Assembly (NCBI GenBank): GCA_003550325.1
Contig: QKWP01000421.1
Coordinates: 173,921-237,920, forward strand
Length of the DNA stretch: 64,000 bases
Direction: 5' to 3'
From: Gigaspora rosea
Lineage: Eukaryota > Glomeromycota > Glomeromycetes > Diversisporales > Gigasporaceae
Of this stretch, positions 1 to 11,072 are shown one piece after another. The notes beneath the pieces were generated by a model. It did not search any database. It saw nothing but the letters and a program-made list of their open reading frames with translations, and had not been told where the DNA came from. A program made the position numbers and the translations under genes. The stretch's first letter is position 1; each line of letters starts with the position of its first letter.

Positions 1-48
<48 letters not shown>
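1..48. repeat. Poly-T run at window start
   Basis: An uninterrupted run of T opens the window and stops before AGTGAGAAC. It could be the poly(A) end of an element on the minus strand, a slippage-expanded homopolymer, or a scaffold-edge artefact. Nothing in the next 400 bases resembles a SINE or LINE 3' end that I know. A 22-bp palindrome around TGTTCTTATAAGAACA lies at 93-114; the rest of 49-465 is AT-rich DNA without a recognisable feature. Confidence 0.6.
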
Positions 49-50
<2 letters not shown>

Positions 51-547
51 TGAGAACAATAACCATTTGTTTGAGAACACATGCAGTTATTATACTGTTC
101 TTATAAGAACAGTATTTGAGTTTGAAATTTTCAACACTGGTTATAACCTATATGAGAGATGTCCAGGGTTCTATTTAAATATCAGTTAAAATTTTTGAAC
201 GAATATTTGAATAATAAAATATTGAACAAATGAATATTTGAATATTTATTTTTTGAACAAGTTAGACCTCTATACATAAAAACCAATCAATTTCACGAAA
301 TCATATATTAATCATTCTAGAATCCAATTTTCTAATTTGAAGGTCAGTTAAAGCAAAGTTAACTCAATATATAATCTATATACTGCATCTTAATATCTAT
401 ATATAAAAAACCTTCTAACTGCATCAAAAAGGTAACTCTAACTAGAGTTAGAATCTGAATATATTTTTATTATCCAGATATAAATAAAATCAAAAAATAT
501 ATCTAGATTAATCTATTTTAAATCTGGATATAAATGTATCCGAATGC

Positions 548-1020
548 ATCCGGTATTATGATCGGTTGGGAGAGCTTAATAAAATTGTGCCGGTTTAGTT
601 TGATCATGAACAAAAGTAAATGGTTTAAAACAATAAACTAACACACATAGTTACAGGTTATAAGGTTTATCTTTATTAATATAAATTAATACGTCAGAGA
701 TTATTACAATAATACTAAATACTATCAACCATCATTAACTACTTGTCTCCCCTCCTAAACAGAAACTAAACCATTATATATTATTTGACTTCATATGGGT
801 TTTAATCCTTCGATTGGGAGATTTAATTAGTCAATTGGTGATTTAATCTCCTATTTGAAGATTTAATCAGTCAATTGGAGATTTAATCTCCTGTTTGGAA
901 ACTTGATTACCCGTTTGGAGATTCAATCTCCCAACCAAGCTACAACTACACCAAAATAAGAAATATATAATGAAAAACATAACACTAACTAAAAATAAAA
1001 AATGAGCATAATACCGGATG
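548..1020. mobile_element. Candidate short TIR element (473 bp)
   Basis: The left end CATCCGGTATTATGATC and the right end, read on the other strand, CATCCGGTATTATGCTC match at 16 of 17 positions. No clear target duplication is visible, so the ends are tentative. Inside, 805-928 is an imperfect tandem array of about 22-bp units around GGAGATTTAATCTCC. No coding potential is seen. The family is not recognised. Confidence 0.4.
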
Positions 1021-1063
1021 TAATGATACAAAATTGGGCTAACGATAAAAAAATAACAGGACA

Positions 1064-1820
1064 TTTTTTTCATTAGAGTTAATGTCACGCCACGTGCTGT
1101 ATAGCCCTATGAGAAAAGTGGTCCGGGTGTTGGTACGGGTTGGCACGGGGTTGTCTGGATAGGCACATATCATGTGGCACGTAAAGGCATGAAGCACAAA
1201 CCAAAATGTGACAGAATGGCACATATATTACGTTTTACGGTAATAATACATGCATTGGGTGGCACATATAAGCAGAGTCATCTACAGCCATGTGCAGTCA
1301 CGTGATATAGAGCCAATAAAATCGATTGTTTTGATCAACACAGATCAGCTCGATGAAAAACGTCAAAAATACAAGAAACGAGTGTCTAAACCTACTTTGG
1401 GTTATTAACAAAAAATATCGGGGAGGCAATTTTACTATAAAATCTAATCTCATCCTAATCCTACACTTACCTTTACCCAAACCCTAATCAAAAAGTCAAA
1501 AACATATGACCGCACACGGCTTTAGATGTACCCCGTACAAGCACGTTATATTACGTGTAATTACCTATGCCAAAACCCATGCGTTTTGGTTTAGTAAAGT
1601 GCAGCAAAACCCAGTCGATTTACGGTCCAAAATGTCTAGGTAAACGGTCCAATTCGGACCAATTCGACGTGCCAACACGGACCACAGACGTACAAACCCA
1701 AACATCCGGCCATGCCACACTTGACCATTTCTCTCTGTAGAAACACATGCCCACACAGGCCACTTTTTTCATAGGGTAGCAGCACATGGGTGACATTAAA
1801 CTCTGATAAAAAAAATTTCT
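1064..1820. mobile_element. TIR element of about 760 bp, relatively GC-rich
   Basis: About 60 bp at 1064-1123 (including AATGTCAC, GTGCTG and CCCTATGA, then AAAAGTGG) recur inverted at 1757-1820 with scattered mismatches. The inside is visibly richer in GC than its surroundings. Short minus-strand open frames between 1565 and 1892 match no family I know and are probably incidental. I read this as a non-autonomous DNA transposon; the superfamily is unknown because the target duplication is unclear. Confidence 0.5.
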
Positions 1821-2375
1821 TGTATGCCCAATATTGATGTTATCTGGCAGATATATGTGATGTTTTTTTCTGAGATTTTTTTGCATAAACAATTACATAA
1901 CCTCATGCAAAAATATCAAGGCAAAAAAAATTCACATGATCATATAAATGCCAGATAAAAATATATATCCGGATATAAGTATATATATCTGGATATAAAT
2001 ATATATCCAGATATATAAATTAGATAGTTATTGTGCTAAACCATAATGTTTTTAAATATAGTTAATTTTCTTTCTCCTAGCCCAATTTGTGACCTTCAAT
2101 GAATTAAATAAATTATCTAAATTTTTATATCTGGATTTATTTTCTATCTGGATTTATTTTATATCCGGATCTATTTTATATCCGGATTTATATTATATCC
2201 GGATTCAACTACTATCTCTAACTCTAACCCTAACTAAATTTCCTTCCGCTTTAACCAACCTCCTAATTTGGCAAATCGTCGGACTGTATCATAATTAAAA
2301 ATTATATAATATTAAAGAATAAATATATGCAACACACCCTGCGATATGCTAATTCATTGCGCACATTTGTAGATC

Positions 2376-2573
2376 TGTGTAACAAATAACAGAAAATTTC
2401 TATATAACAAAAATTTAAATTAATATAGGGTTAGGGTAAGGGTTAGTGTTAGAAGTTAGAGTAGATGATGGTATATACCAAAATTTTGCAAGGAATTTTT
2501 TTTGTTAGAGCGTGAAAGGTGGTTATGTAGATGAAATTTTTTGATATTACAAATTTTCTCTATTTTGTTACAC
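2376..2573. mobile_element. MITE remnant with a telomere-like core
   Basis: GTGTAACAAATAACAGAAAA on the left is matched, inverted, by the right end at 2545-2573. The middle carries GGGTTAGGGTAAGGGTTAG, a degenerate TTAGGG tract. The internal segment around ACCAAAATTTTGCAAG recurs in the element at 53339-53595. From 2640 to 2930 there is more AT-rich DNA with degenerate CTAACCC motifs and nothing else. Confidence 0.45.
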
Positions 2574-3177
2574 AAAGAAAATTTGCACGTTACACCTGAG
2601 CTTCAAATTTAATTGGTAGATCGTTGGGGTGCGATATACAAGCACTTCGCAGGGGTGCGATGTCTAATTAAGTCCAATATTAAATATATTATTTTATTTT
2701 ATTAAGTTTTAATTTTTTCAATTTTTAAAATACTAATTCTAATTCTAACTCTTTGTCTAACAAAACACTACATCTTACTCTAACTCTTACTCTATTTCTA
2801 ACCCTAATATCACTTTTAACCCGATCTCTAATACTAACCCTATTCTAATCAAAACACCACTAACCCGATCCCTAATCCTAATATTATTTCTATTACTAAT
2901 ACAACAAATCAGTATAATATCTTATTACCCTTCAATCATTTCATTCAGGTTATCATCCTACAAATATAAGAGTCATTCCTTAATCAATAAAGTTAACCCA
3001 GAGACATAAATATTTAATACCATAATAATTTCATTCGATTCGTAAGTATAAAGTTCATTTATTAGTAAACGAAATTAACAAATCGTGAGCATAATACCCA
3101 ATACTTAATATCCTTCAGATCATTTCTTTCACATTAATCATTTTATTCAGCTCATAGGTATAAAGGTCGTATATTAG

Positions 3178-3358
3178 TTATAGCCGTTTTCAAAAATGTG
3201 TAAAGAACGATTCCCATATACCTATGTGGCAAATCGAAGACTTTTGATTAGTAAAAATTAAACTGAGTTTTGAAAACTCCGGATATCTGGGAAATATTAT
3301 GAATTCCCCATGAAATGGTGATCAGTGACCGTTTACACCTTTTTGAAAACAGTTATAA
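3178..3358. mobile_element. MITE A, copy 1
   Basis: The ends are TTATAGCCGTTTTCAAAAA and its near inverse. The inside includes GGATATCTGGGAAATATT and AATTCCCCATG, both shared with copy 2 at 3884-4080. It sits in the tandem array, where adjacent units are uninterrupted at the same point. The superfamily is unclear because the target duplication is short or blurred. Confidence 0.6.
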
Positions 3359-3388
3359 CAGAATTAACAAATTATGGCATAAATACTT

Positions 3389-3615
3389 GTCGTGGCTGAA
3401 GCTGGAAATGGCTGAAGCTGGAAATTTTAAATATTTTAATATGAAATTTACAAAAAATTTTGGAATGCATTTTGTACGATTTTTTTTTATAGTTAGATTA
3501 GAATTTAGGGTTAGGGTTTATAATAAAAGAGTATAGTTGGATTTTAGCAGGGCTTATAGTTTTAAATCGAGACCTCTAATTTCCAGCTTCAGCCATTTCC
3601 AACTTCAGCCGCGAC
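3389..3615. mobile_element. MITE B with tandemly repeated termini
   Basis: The left terminus reads GTCGTGGCTGAAGCTGG and contains GCTGAAGCTGGAAAT twice. The right terminus is the inverse with few changes. AATACTT flanks the element at 3382-3388 and 3616-3622. Array units elsewhere read straight through AAATACTTATTTC, which is the expected unoccupied site. A degenerate TTAGGG motif lies in the middle. Confidence 0.65.
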
Positions 3616-3883
3616 AATACTTATTCCCCATTACCTGATACTCTTCAGATAATTTCTTTCGTGTTAATCATTTTATTCAGTCATGAGTGTTATTAGTCAA
3701 TGAATTAAAATAATACACAAATACTTATTTCTCATTACCTAATACTTTCAGTCGCATTGGCTGTTTTATTCAACCTGTGAATATAAAAAATATTGATTAG
3801 TCAACTGAATTAAAATAGCAAAAAAGCATGAACATAAATACTTATTTCCCTTACCTAATACTCTTCAAATCATTTTCTTCGCA

Positions 3884-4080
3884 TTACAGCCGTTTTCAAA
3901 AATGTGTGAACAATGATTTCCATATACTGTACCTATGTGGGAAATTGAAGAATTTGGAAGTAAAAATTAAACTTCCAGATTAGAGCGGGTCTTGAAAACT
4001 CTGGAAATCCGGGAAATATTGTGGATTCCCCATGACATGGTGATCTGCGACCGTTCACATCTTTTTGAAAACGACTGTAA
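3884..4080. mobile_element. MITE A, copy 2
   Basis: This is a diverged second copy of the element at 3178-3358, in the same orientation, with ends TTACAGCCGTTTTCAAAAA and the near inverse ending GACTGTAA. It has inserted at a different point of the tandem unit from copy 1, so these are two separate insertions and not duplication of an occupied unit. Confidence 0.6.
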
Positions 4081-4199
4081 TTAGTTCATTCAGTTCGTGA
4101 GTATAAAAATCAATATAATTAAAACATTAAAACAAGTTCACAAATCATAAGCAAATCATAAGCGTAAACAATAAATACCCTTCACGAATCTTCTTAATA

Positions 4200-5040
4200 A
4201 ACGCTTATAGACTGTTACATAATACTTCGTTAAGTTAGTTCGCATTGGAATTATCACGACTTCTATGAGTCACTAAAATTTTGCTACAGAACTTACTTGC
4301 TATTCCGGTAATACACTATGTGGTCGAGTTAGAATTATCATAATTTTTATCGGCTTACTACCCCGGTAACACAGATGTGGTTAAGTCTGAGTTAGTTGCA
4401 TTGGAATTATCGTAATTCCCACCGTGAGCTACTATAAAGAAATTCCAGTACAAGTATGTGGTTAAAGGTTGAGTTAGTCCGTGATTCTTATCGTGAGTTA
4501 CTGTAAAGAATTTCCAGCACAATTATGTGATTAAAGGTTGGCATTGAAATTATGATTTTTATCGAGAGTTACTAAAATTCCGGTACACAACTTACTCACC
4601 ATTCCAGTAATACCAGTATGTAATTAAAATTGAGTTAGTCTACCTTGGGAATATCAGAATTTCTGGCGAAAGTTGGAGTAAAATTTTAATATTGAACTTA
4701 TTCGCTACTGCAATGTATATGTAGTTAAAGGTTAAGTTAGTTTGCATTGGAATTATCGCGATTTCTATCGTGAGTCGCTGGAAAATTTTGCTACAGACCC
4801 TTACTTGCTATTCTGGTAATACACAGTTGTGGTTAAAGTAGAGTTAGTTTTGCATTGGAATTATCATGATTTTTTATCAGTGATACAAATGTGGTTATAG
4901 ATTGAGTTAGTTGCATTGGAATTATCGTGATTCCTAATATGAGTTGCTATAAAAAATTCCAGTACAAAGTATGTAGTTAAAGATTGAGTTAGTCTACAGT
5001 GAAATTATTGTGATTTCGAAAATGCAGCAACTACATTTTT
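4200..5040. repeat. Degenerate satellite of about 105-bp units
   Basis: Seven to eight diverged units share GTGGTTAAAG, TTGAGTTAGT, GCATTGGAATTATC, TTTCTATCGTGAGT and ATTCCGGTAATACA. A second, more degraded block of the same type lies at 39130-39930. No open frame is conserved across units. Confidence 0.6.
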
Positions 5041-5062
5041 GATAAAAAACATAATTTCGGTC

Positions 5063-5461
5063 CAGGGCCGATGATTTTCTGCTGTTAATTCCGTCCGTGA
5101 CAAATTCAAATTCTGCAAAATTTCCGTGCATTAAAATTAATTTCTGCGTGAATTCTGCGTTGTCATTTATAAATTCTGCGTTGGCTATATAGAAATCTTG
5201 AAAATTCTGCAATCAATTTGTCGTTTAGTCTTCGGCTTATTTGGGATAAACAAAAATTTTCGCCGACCACGCTCGTATTTCAGGTTTATTTATTTTCTAC
5301 ATCGGAACTTTCGGAAGTTCCTTGTACCTATAAAAAAAACCAAATAATTTATAAATCCCTACTTTCTGCGGCAATTCCGTGCTATTAATACATTCCGTGT
5401 TTACAACCTAATTCCGTGATTTCTGCGGCATTCCGTGAAATGCAGAAAATCATCAGCCCTG
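5063..5461. mobile_element. hAT-type MITE (399 bp) with 8-bp target duplication
   Basis: The ends are CAGGGCCGATGATTTTCTGC and the inverse of CAGGGCTGATGATTTTCTGC. TTTCGGTC is duplicated on both sides (5055-5062 and 5462-5469), the 8-bp length expected for hAT. The inside repeats CTGCG and TTCCGTG motifs in both orientations, probably subterminal transposase-binding repeats. A related copy is cut by the window end at about 63890-64000. The 5462-5877 stretch holds nothing I recognise. Confidence 0.85.
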
Positions 5462-5877
5462 TTTCGGTCATCAAAGGGCGTAGAAATATGTGTTTGTCGC
5501 TTCGCTCCAGACAATTATTCGTATTACTGTATTTCGAAAGATTATTTTGAACAAATACGATATTTTTTAAAGGATATAAATTCGAAATAACGCTTACAAG
5601 AGTTATATTAATTTTTTTTAAAACTGTAAATCGGATATTTGAAATTTTTTCTAATTCACCATAATTATTATTAATATATAGGGGCTTTTAGTAGAAAAGG
5701 CCTAAATGCTTTATATAATATATACAGTATCAGTTGATAATTGGTTTTGTGTGCTCATCAAACATGACCCTGAGTTAGAATTCACTGATGTCATGATGAT
5801 GCTTTTTATTAAAATGCATAACGATAGACATAAAAGAATAAATCTAAAAAAAAAAAATTCTGTGAAATTTAATAGCA

Positions 5878-7102
5878 ATGACTATTCCAATTTCGACAAT
5901 AATATCATTCCTTCTTGTTCTAGGATTTATAATAGCAACGATTGTATCGATAGTAAACTTTCGTGAGAAGGATTGGTTAAAATTTAATATTGTAGCTTTT
6001 GGTGATTCTTTAACAGATAATGGAAATCAATGGAGATCTACTGATGGTGCAATGCCATCTGCTAATTTGTATTATCAAGGTATCATTTTTTGAGGATGCT
6101 TTATTCAACTTGAGAACGTCATGGCTTTTTGGAATTAATTATCACATTGAATTCTTATTTTTTTTTGAGGTTTTTTTTTTTATTTATTTTATTATAGGAA
6201 GGTGGTCAGATGGTCCAATATGGGTAGATTTCGTGGAATCTACATTAGCTGCGAAATTGATTGATAAAGCTTTTGGTGGTGCAACAACAAACAAGTCATT
6301 AATCTCTCAGTGTTATTTTGATAATATTAATATGCCTTCTGTACAAGAACAAAGTAACTCTTGATGTTCTTAACATACTTTTTTCAAATTTACTTTTTAG
6401 ATAGATAGAATTATTAAAACTTTTCAATTTGAATTTTCTTTTACAGTTGAAAACATATTGCCAAACGTATCTTCCTTTCCTCCTCAAACTACATTTGCTA
6501 TTTGGACTGGTTTCTGTGACTATATGGTAATACAGTATATATGAATTATACAACGAACGAACGAACGATATTCAAAGCATTTTTTTTTCTACTACCAGAC
6601 GATATTTGAAAGGAATCTTACAATCACATCTGAAGACATAGTATCATCGATTCATAATTCCATCATTCTTCTTACATCAACAGGAGCTCGTAAATTTTTA
6701 CTTTTAAACATGCCACCAATTAACCGAGCACCCCAATATATAAATTACACCAATATCACAATCCTACAAAATCTTATCGAAGCTCATAATATTCTATTAA
6801 ATCAAACAGTTAATGATATAAGAAAAACGAATCGAATTCAAGCTGGTGTTTTTGATGTTTGGGGATTAATCGAATCTTTTACACAAAATCCACAACAATA
6901 TGGTTTTTCAAACGTTATAGATTCTTGTATACAACATAATTCAAATAATACATGTCAGAATCCTGATAAATATTTGTGGTGGGATGCTATTCATCCTACG
7001 ACCAAAGTGCATAGTTTGTTGGCAGCGGAAATTATTGTTTATCTGAAATCTCCCAATGGATCTTGCTTATATTTAACAAATTGTGGTTATAACTTTCAAT
7101 GA
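5878..7102 (+). CDS. Membrane-anchored GDSL/SGNH-family hydrolase, four exons
   Basis: Joined exons 5878-6079, 6198-6353, 6447-6526 and 6599-7102 give 942 bases, or 313 residues plus stop, in one frame; all three introns are GT-AG. Residues 7-27 are a hydrophobic signal anchor, which favours this start and predicts a secretory or surface-membrane location. Block I is FGDSLTDNGN with nucleophile Ser44. Block V is DAIH with Asp275 and His278. These blocks and the spacing of about 230 residues fit fungal GDSL esterases/lipases that cleave ester bonds in lipids or acetylated sugars; the substrate cannot be told. Block III, normally GxND, reads WTGFCDY (residues 139-145), so the oxyanion Asn is replaced by Cys143. 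Several NxS/T sites follow the anchor. A slightly earlier start is possible. It stands alone among repeats. Confidence 0.88.
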
Positions 7103-7893
7103 AAAAAAAAGAAAATCGAGTATATATATGGTTATTGGGTTATATAAACTTTCCTATAATCATATGTAATTTGCAAAGTGCGATCTTAAAGACAATTTTC
7201 TTTATATAAGTTATATCTATTTGTATGACTATTTTCAATTGCGAATATTGATTATAGAAATAATACTGGTAATGTTTTATAAGACTGAAAGTAATAATAA
7301 ATAAATAAATAAATATTTAGATTAATACTATTCTAATTTCTCATCTTCGTTAACAAATAGCAGTAAAAATTTTATATACTTCCATTCTCTTCTGCAAAGC
7401 AATATCGCTCATTTCTGGAATTTGTTTCCTAATGTGATTGAATCGAAAATCCGTAAGATTGCCCAAAATAGCTATTAAAAGAGTATGATAGCTAATTCTA
7501 TTTCATGCATTGGCATTGTTGACACGCTAGTTACACGCGATTTTATTAGGAACTAGAAAAACGACGACGTTTTGTGGGCTGGAGCCTTAATTCTTAGGTC
7601 TTACGCTTTAGAATTTAAATTTAAATTGTATAATAAATTATAACAAAGCAATCTTTGTTCCTCCATTAATCTTTGTTGTAAACGTGCATTTTGCATTATC
7701 GAAAAGAAGTACAACTCTTGATATACCTAAAAATAATATAAGACCAGTTGCAAATTCCTTTTTCCAAGATTTATTACGGCTTATGTTAATGCTAAGTAAA
7801 CCTTGTGACTTACGAGTTGTCACAAATGAAACTGCATGCAAGAGTAAGTTCCTGCAATAACCAAGAATCAATCCCAGATCAGATGATCGGATA
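7103..7893. other. Intergenic region downstream of the GDSL gene
   Basis: A run of AATAAATAAATAAATA at about 7293-7312 contains poly(A)-signal-like hexamers and may end the GDSL transcript. The rest is AT-rich. The stretch near 7866-7890 (ATCCCAGATCAGATGAT) recurs inverted near 9336-9356, suggesting an older inverted-repeat element later split by the MITE at 7902. No gene is seen. Confidence 0.4.
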
Positions 7894-7901
7894 ATGACGG
7901 A

Positions 7902-8217
7902 AAACTACCCCAGTATCGCCAACAAAATTTTTACGCTCACGTGATTATTGGCCAATAAAAGATCATGATTTGGTGTAACGTAACACGATCAGGAAAATTC
8001 AAAACAAACGTCTCAAAACGTCTCTTTTGTCAAAAAAAGCTTATTTCTCGAAAGTTTGCATAAGAAACCACTTTTTTTAACTAAAAAAAAGTTTTCTTTG
8101 AGCGATTTTACTATATAACAACCTAAACCCAAATCCTAACTGAGCACTCACCCTAACCCTAACCTAACAAAAAAATTTACGTGACGTAAAAATTTTGTTG
8201 GCGCACCTGGGGAAGAT
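7902..8217. mobile_element. hAT-type MITE C, copy 1, with telomere-like core
   Basis: The termini AACTACCCCAGTATCGCC and, inverted, ATCTTCCCCAGGTGCGCC lead into a shared AACAAAATTTTT. ATGACGGA is duplicated at 7894-7901 and 8218-8225, giving an 8-bp hAT-like target duplication. The core holds CACCCTAACCCTAACCTAAC. Copy 2 is at 11862-12188. No coding capacity is seen, so a transposase must act in trans. Confidence 0.85.
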
Positions 8218-8368
8218 ATGACGGAATGGCCACTTTCCATATGGGCTGATTTATCTCACTTCGTTTATATCACCTGTTGATTGTCGATTATATATCATAT
8301 GGGCCACGTGTACACAACTTGTACACATATCTGATATTTGATATCAGATAACGGATAAACAGATATTA

Positions 8369-8484
8369 CTGTATTACCGCGAAATAACGCGCAGGGGTGA
8401 AATTATGAATTTCGGCCTAAATTAAGCTTAATTCGGGCCGAACCTCGAAATAACGCCCATGGTCGTTATTTCGCGGTAATACAG
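8369..8484. repeat. 116-bp hairpin element
   Basis: Perfect 21-bp inverted ends begin CTGTATTACCGCGAAATAA. The loop has a second inverted pair around AATTTCGGCCTAAATTAAG. A diverged relative, with TTTCAGCCCAAATTAAG and CGAAATAATG, is visible at about 17620-17720. From 8485 to 9387 I see only AT-rich DNA with degraded inverted-repeat pieces. Confidence 0.6.
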
Positions 8485-9387
8485 GTACGAGAATTAATCG
8501 CATGAAAGATTGCGATATGATAGAAAAATTCAAAATTTTAAAAAAAATTTTATTTTCGAAGACTTTACTTACTAATGATTTTGAAAACTTTTACTTTGTA
8601 GCGAATATTTCAAAATACCATTTCATACTGCAATAAATAATTTTCTGAAACATAATTTTAAGATAAAACTTTAAAGAACACTTTCAAAACACCTTATAAA
8701 GAATCTTTTTATTCAAAATAACAATGATCCCCGTGTTTGATACAAGTAAAAGGTTTGTACACAAATGACCTAAACATTTTAAATAAAATAACAATATTTG
8801 TAAGCATAAAAGTATTAAGAAATGTATATAAAGACGAAAAATATGGTATAAAAATATCATGTCTATAGTTATTATATTTACTTACTGTAATTTCACCGAA
8901 CACCAATTCCCAAAGATTAATATACTAAGACAACCTAAACGTTTAAATCAAGTATAAATAAAAAAAATACAAAGACAACAAAGACAACAAGACGAAAAAG
9001 AGGGTATAAAATTTTGCTAATGCTCTAGACATCTTGCAAAGTGTTATACCTACCATTTAGCTAACTACCTTTTAATTGTTGTGGAGTTAATTTCGTGAAA
9101 AACAAATTCCCAACAAATTCCCAACCTGGCGATTTCAAGAAACTTTTTCGAAACAATAGTTTGTGATTGGTTAAAAATATCATTTCATCATGGGATCTAT
9201 TTTTAATGTAAGATAAATTCGCAATAATCACCATCAATATTAATTTGATTGGTACAATTTTGAAGATCCTATTCGAAAACCTCACCAAAAGATCCATATG
9301 GTGAGACAAATCGGCCCATATGCTAGCAGCTTCTCATTATTCAATCATCTGATCTGGGATTAAGTCCATTTCGCGGATAATAACTGA

Positions 9388-9673
9388 TTTATTCCCAGGT
9401 TCTTATTATACTTCTATACTATTTCTTCAAAGTAAAGTTGCGTATTTCATAAAGTTTAGCTTACTACAAACTACAAACCATCTTTTTTTTCTTTTCTTTC
9501 TATTTTTTTTTTTTAGCCAGCGACTTTTACTCTTTGTAATTAATAATTTATATATCATTAAAAAGTAATATAATCAAAAAGAATTTTGAAAATTCCGGAT
9601 CAGCCCGAATCTGAAATCCGAGCAATAATCGAGAATAAATAGTATAGAAGTATAAATAAGAACTGGGAATAAA
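9388..9673. mobile_element. TIR element of about 286 bp
   Basis: The left end TTTATTCCCAGGTTCTTATT continues through ATACTTCTATACTATT and is matched inverted at 9630-9673. The inverted match is about 40 bp with one or two indels. The short spacer is AT-rich and non-coding. From 9674 to 10290 I see short self-complementary CGGTTGA/TCAACCG motifs at 9710-9810 but no gene. Confidence 0.55.
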
Positions 9674-10290
9674 GATATAGTTAGACCCGTATAATTGTCC
9701 AGTTTAGTAATTTGAACCGGTTGGGCTAAATCGGATAACCGACACAAAATTTTGGGTAACCGGTTGAGTAAATGCTCAATCGGTTGACTGTACAACCGGT
9801 TGAGAATCGGTTGACAAGATGTAAATGACATCATAAAAGAAAAAAAGTCTCAAAAAGTTCCGTAAACGAGACAAAAATTTGAGTAAAGGCCCGAGAATTT
9901 CCAAAAGTAAACATAAAGTAATCTTAGTCAGTTGAATCGGTCGACACAAAATATTTCGGTTCAGTTAGGGAAGTGCTAATTGCACGATAACATCAATATT
10001 GGATCATGCATTTTAATTTATTTTTTTTCAAACTCAAATTTGGAATTTTTAAAACTTTGAACAAATGTATTTTGATAGCTGTCTGATCAAGATTCATAAA
10101 ATTCCTGACAGAACAAATTTTGTGATATTTACCATCGCCAAACGCGCCCCAACAGCCATCGAGCTGAAGACCAATCAAAATTTATTTTTTATAATATTAA
10201 AAAAATTCAAAATTATTTTTGACCCCATGATCAATAACAGTCGCTACATAGTAAAGTCCAAATTTTACTATGTAAATTGATTAAAGTCAT

Positions 10291-10751
10291 TTAAGGGTAG
10301 AGTATATGTCGATCATTTTATTAATAAACTATTAACCAAATTTATAAATTTAGTAATTAGTACATAGATAAACAAAATTTTTTTATATCGATTTAAAATT
10401 TAGCGCAGTAAAAACATAATGCATATTAGTAGTAATCATATAACAAATTTGAACCAATTTGAATTTGTCATTAAAAAGTTAAATGAGGGCAAAATCTGCA
10501 AGAGCCTGTACAAATTTGCGAGAGCCTATTATGGCATATTACAGGTTCTCGTGGATCTTGCCCTTATCTAACTTTTTGATGACAAATTCAAATTGGTTCA
10601 AAATTTATCATATGATTACTGCTAATATGCACTATGTTTTTACTGCGCTAAATCTTAAATCGATATAAAAAAATTTTTTAGTTCCATAATGCTAGCTAAA
10701 TTTTGCTAATAGTTTATTAGTAAAAATGATCGACATATACTCTACCCTTAA
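10291..10751. mobile_element. 461-bp foldback element between TTAA sites
   Basis: Two arms of about 200 bp are inverted copies with a handful of differences. They begin GGGTAGAGTATATGTCGATC just inside TTAA on both sides (10291-10294 and 10748-10751). The short centre, about 10500-10550, includes inverted GAGAACC/GGTTCTC-like pieces. TTAA at both ends would suit piggyBac-type insertion, but the TIR does not start with the usual CCC, so the class is open. No coding capacity is seen. Confidence 0.65.
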
Positions 10752-11072
10752 ATAAACTTATTCAGAAGGTCAAAGTACACTTATTCTAAAATTTTTATCA
10801 TTATTGGAAAACTTTTTATTATTGGACTTTTTGATTTTTACGTTTGATAAAAAAATTAAAAAAATATACAGTATTCAATAAACATAAAAATTAAAAGTTA
10901 AACAGTAAAAACTTCTTCAATTTAATTATTGCTAAAAGTTTTAAAAAAACTTTCGAATTTGTTTTTAGGGCTATTTCGAACTTCAGCTGATTTTTGTTTA
11001 CTATGAGCCTACCCCCACCCAACCACACCTGATACCCCAATTAGCCAATCAGATTTTACAATTATTAAAAAG

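Larger units (their letters stand above)
470..2210. repeat. Three patches of TATCCGGATATAAATA-type minisatellite
   Basis: Related short units built on the self-complementary core TATCCGGATA occur at about 470-552, 1951-2020 and 2125-2210. In the last patch the unit, about 19 bp, repeats four to five times as CTGGATTTATTTTATATC variants. The patches are separated by unrelated TIR elements, so this looks like one older repeat type in several places rather than a single array. Confidence 0.6.
2930..4200. repeat. Tandem array of about 120-125-bp units, interrupted by MITEs
   Basis: Units share the order CATTTTATTCAG, a TATAAA-containing spacer, ATTAGT, AACTGAATTAA, ATAAATACTTATTTCCC and ACCTAATACTCTTCA. 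About five diverged units are visible. Three small TIR elements sit inside. Because neighbouring units lack them, the array supplies unoccupied reference sites for the insertions. No coding potential is seen. Confidence 0.6.

Noticed and set aside
1-48. Poly(A) tail of a retroposed element on the minus strand
   Set aside because: No recognisable LINE, SINE or processed gene sequence follows, and no target duplication can be checked at a window edge.
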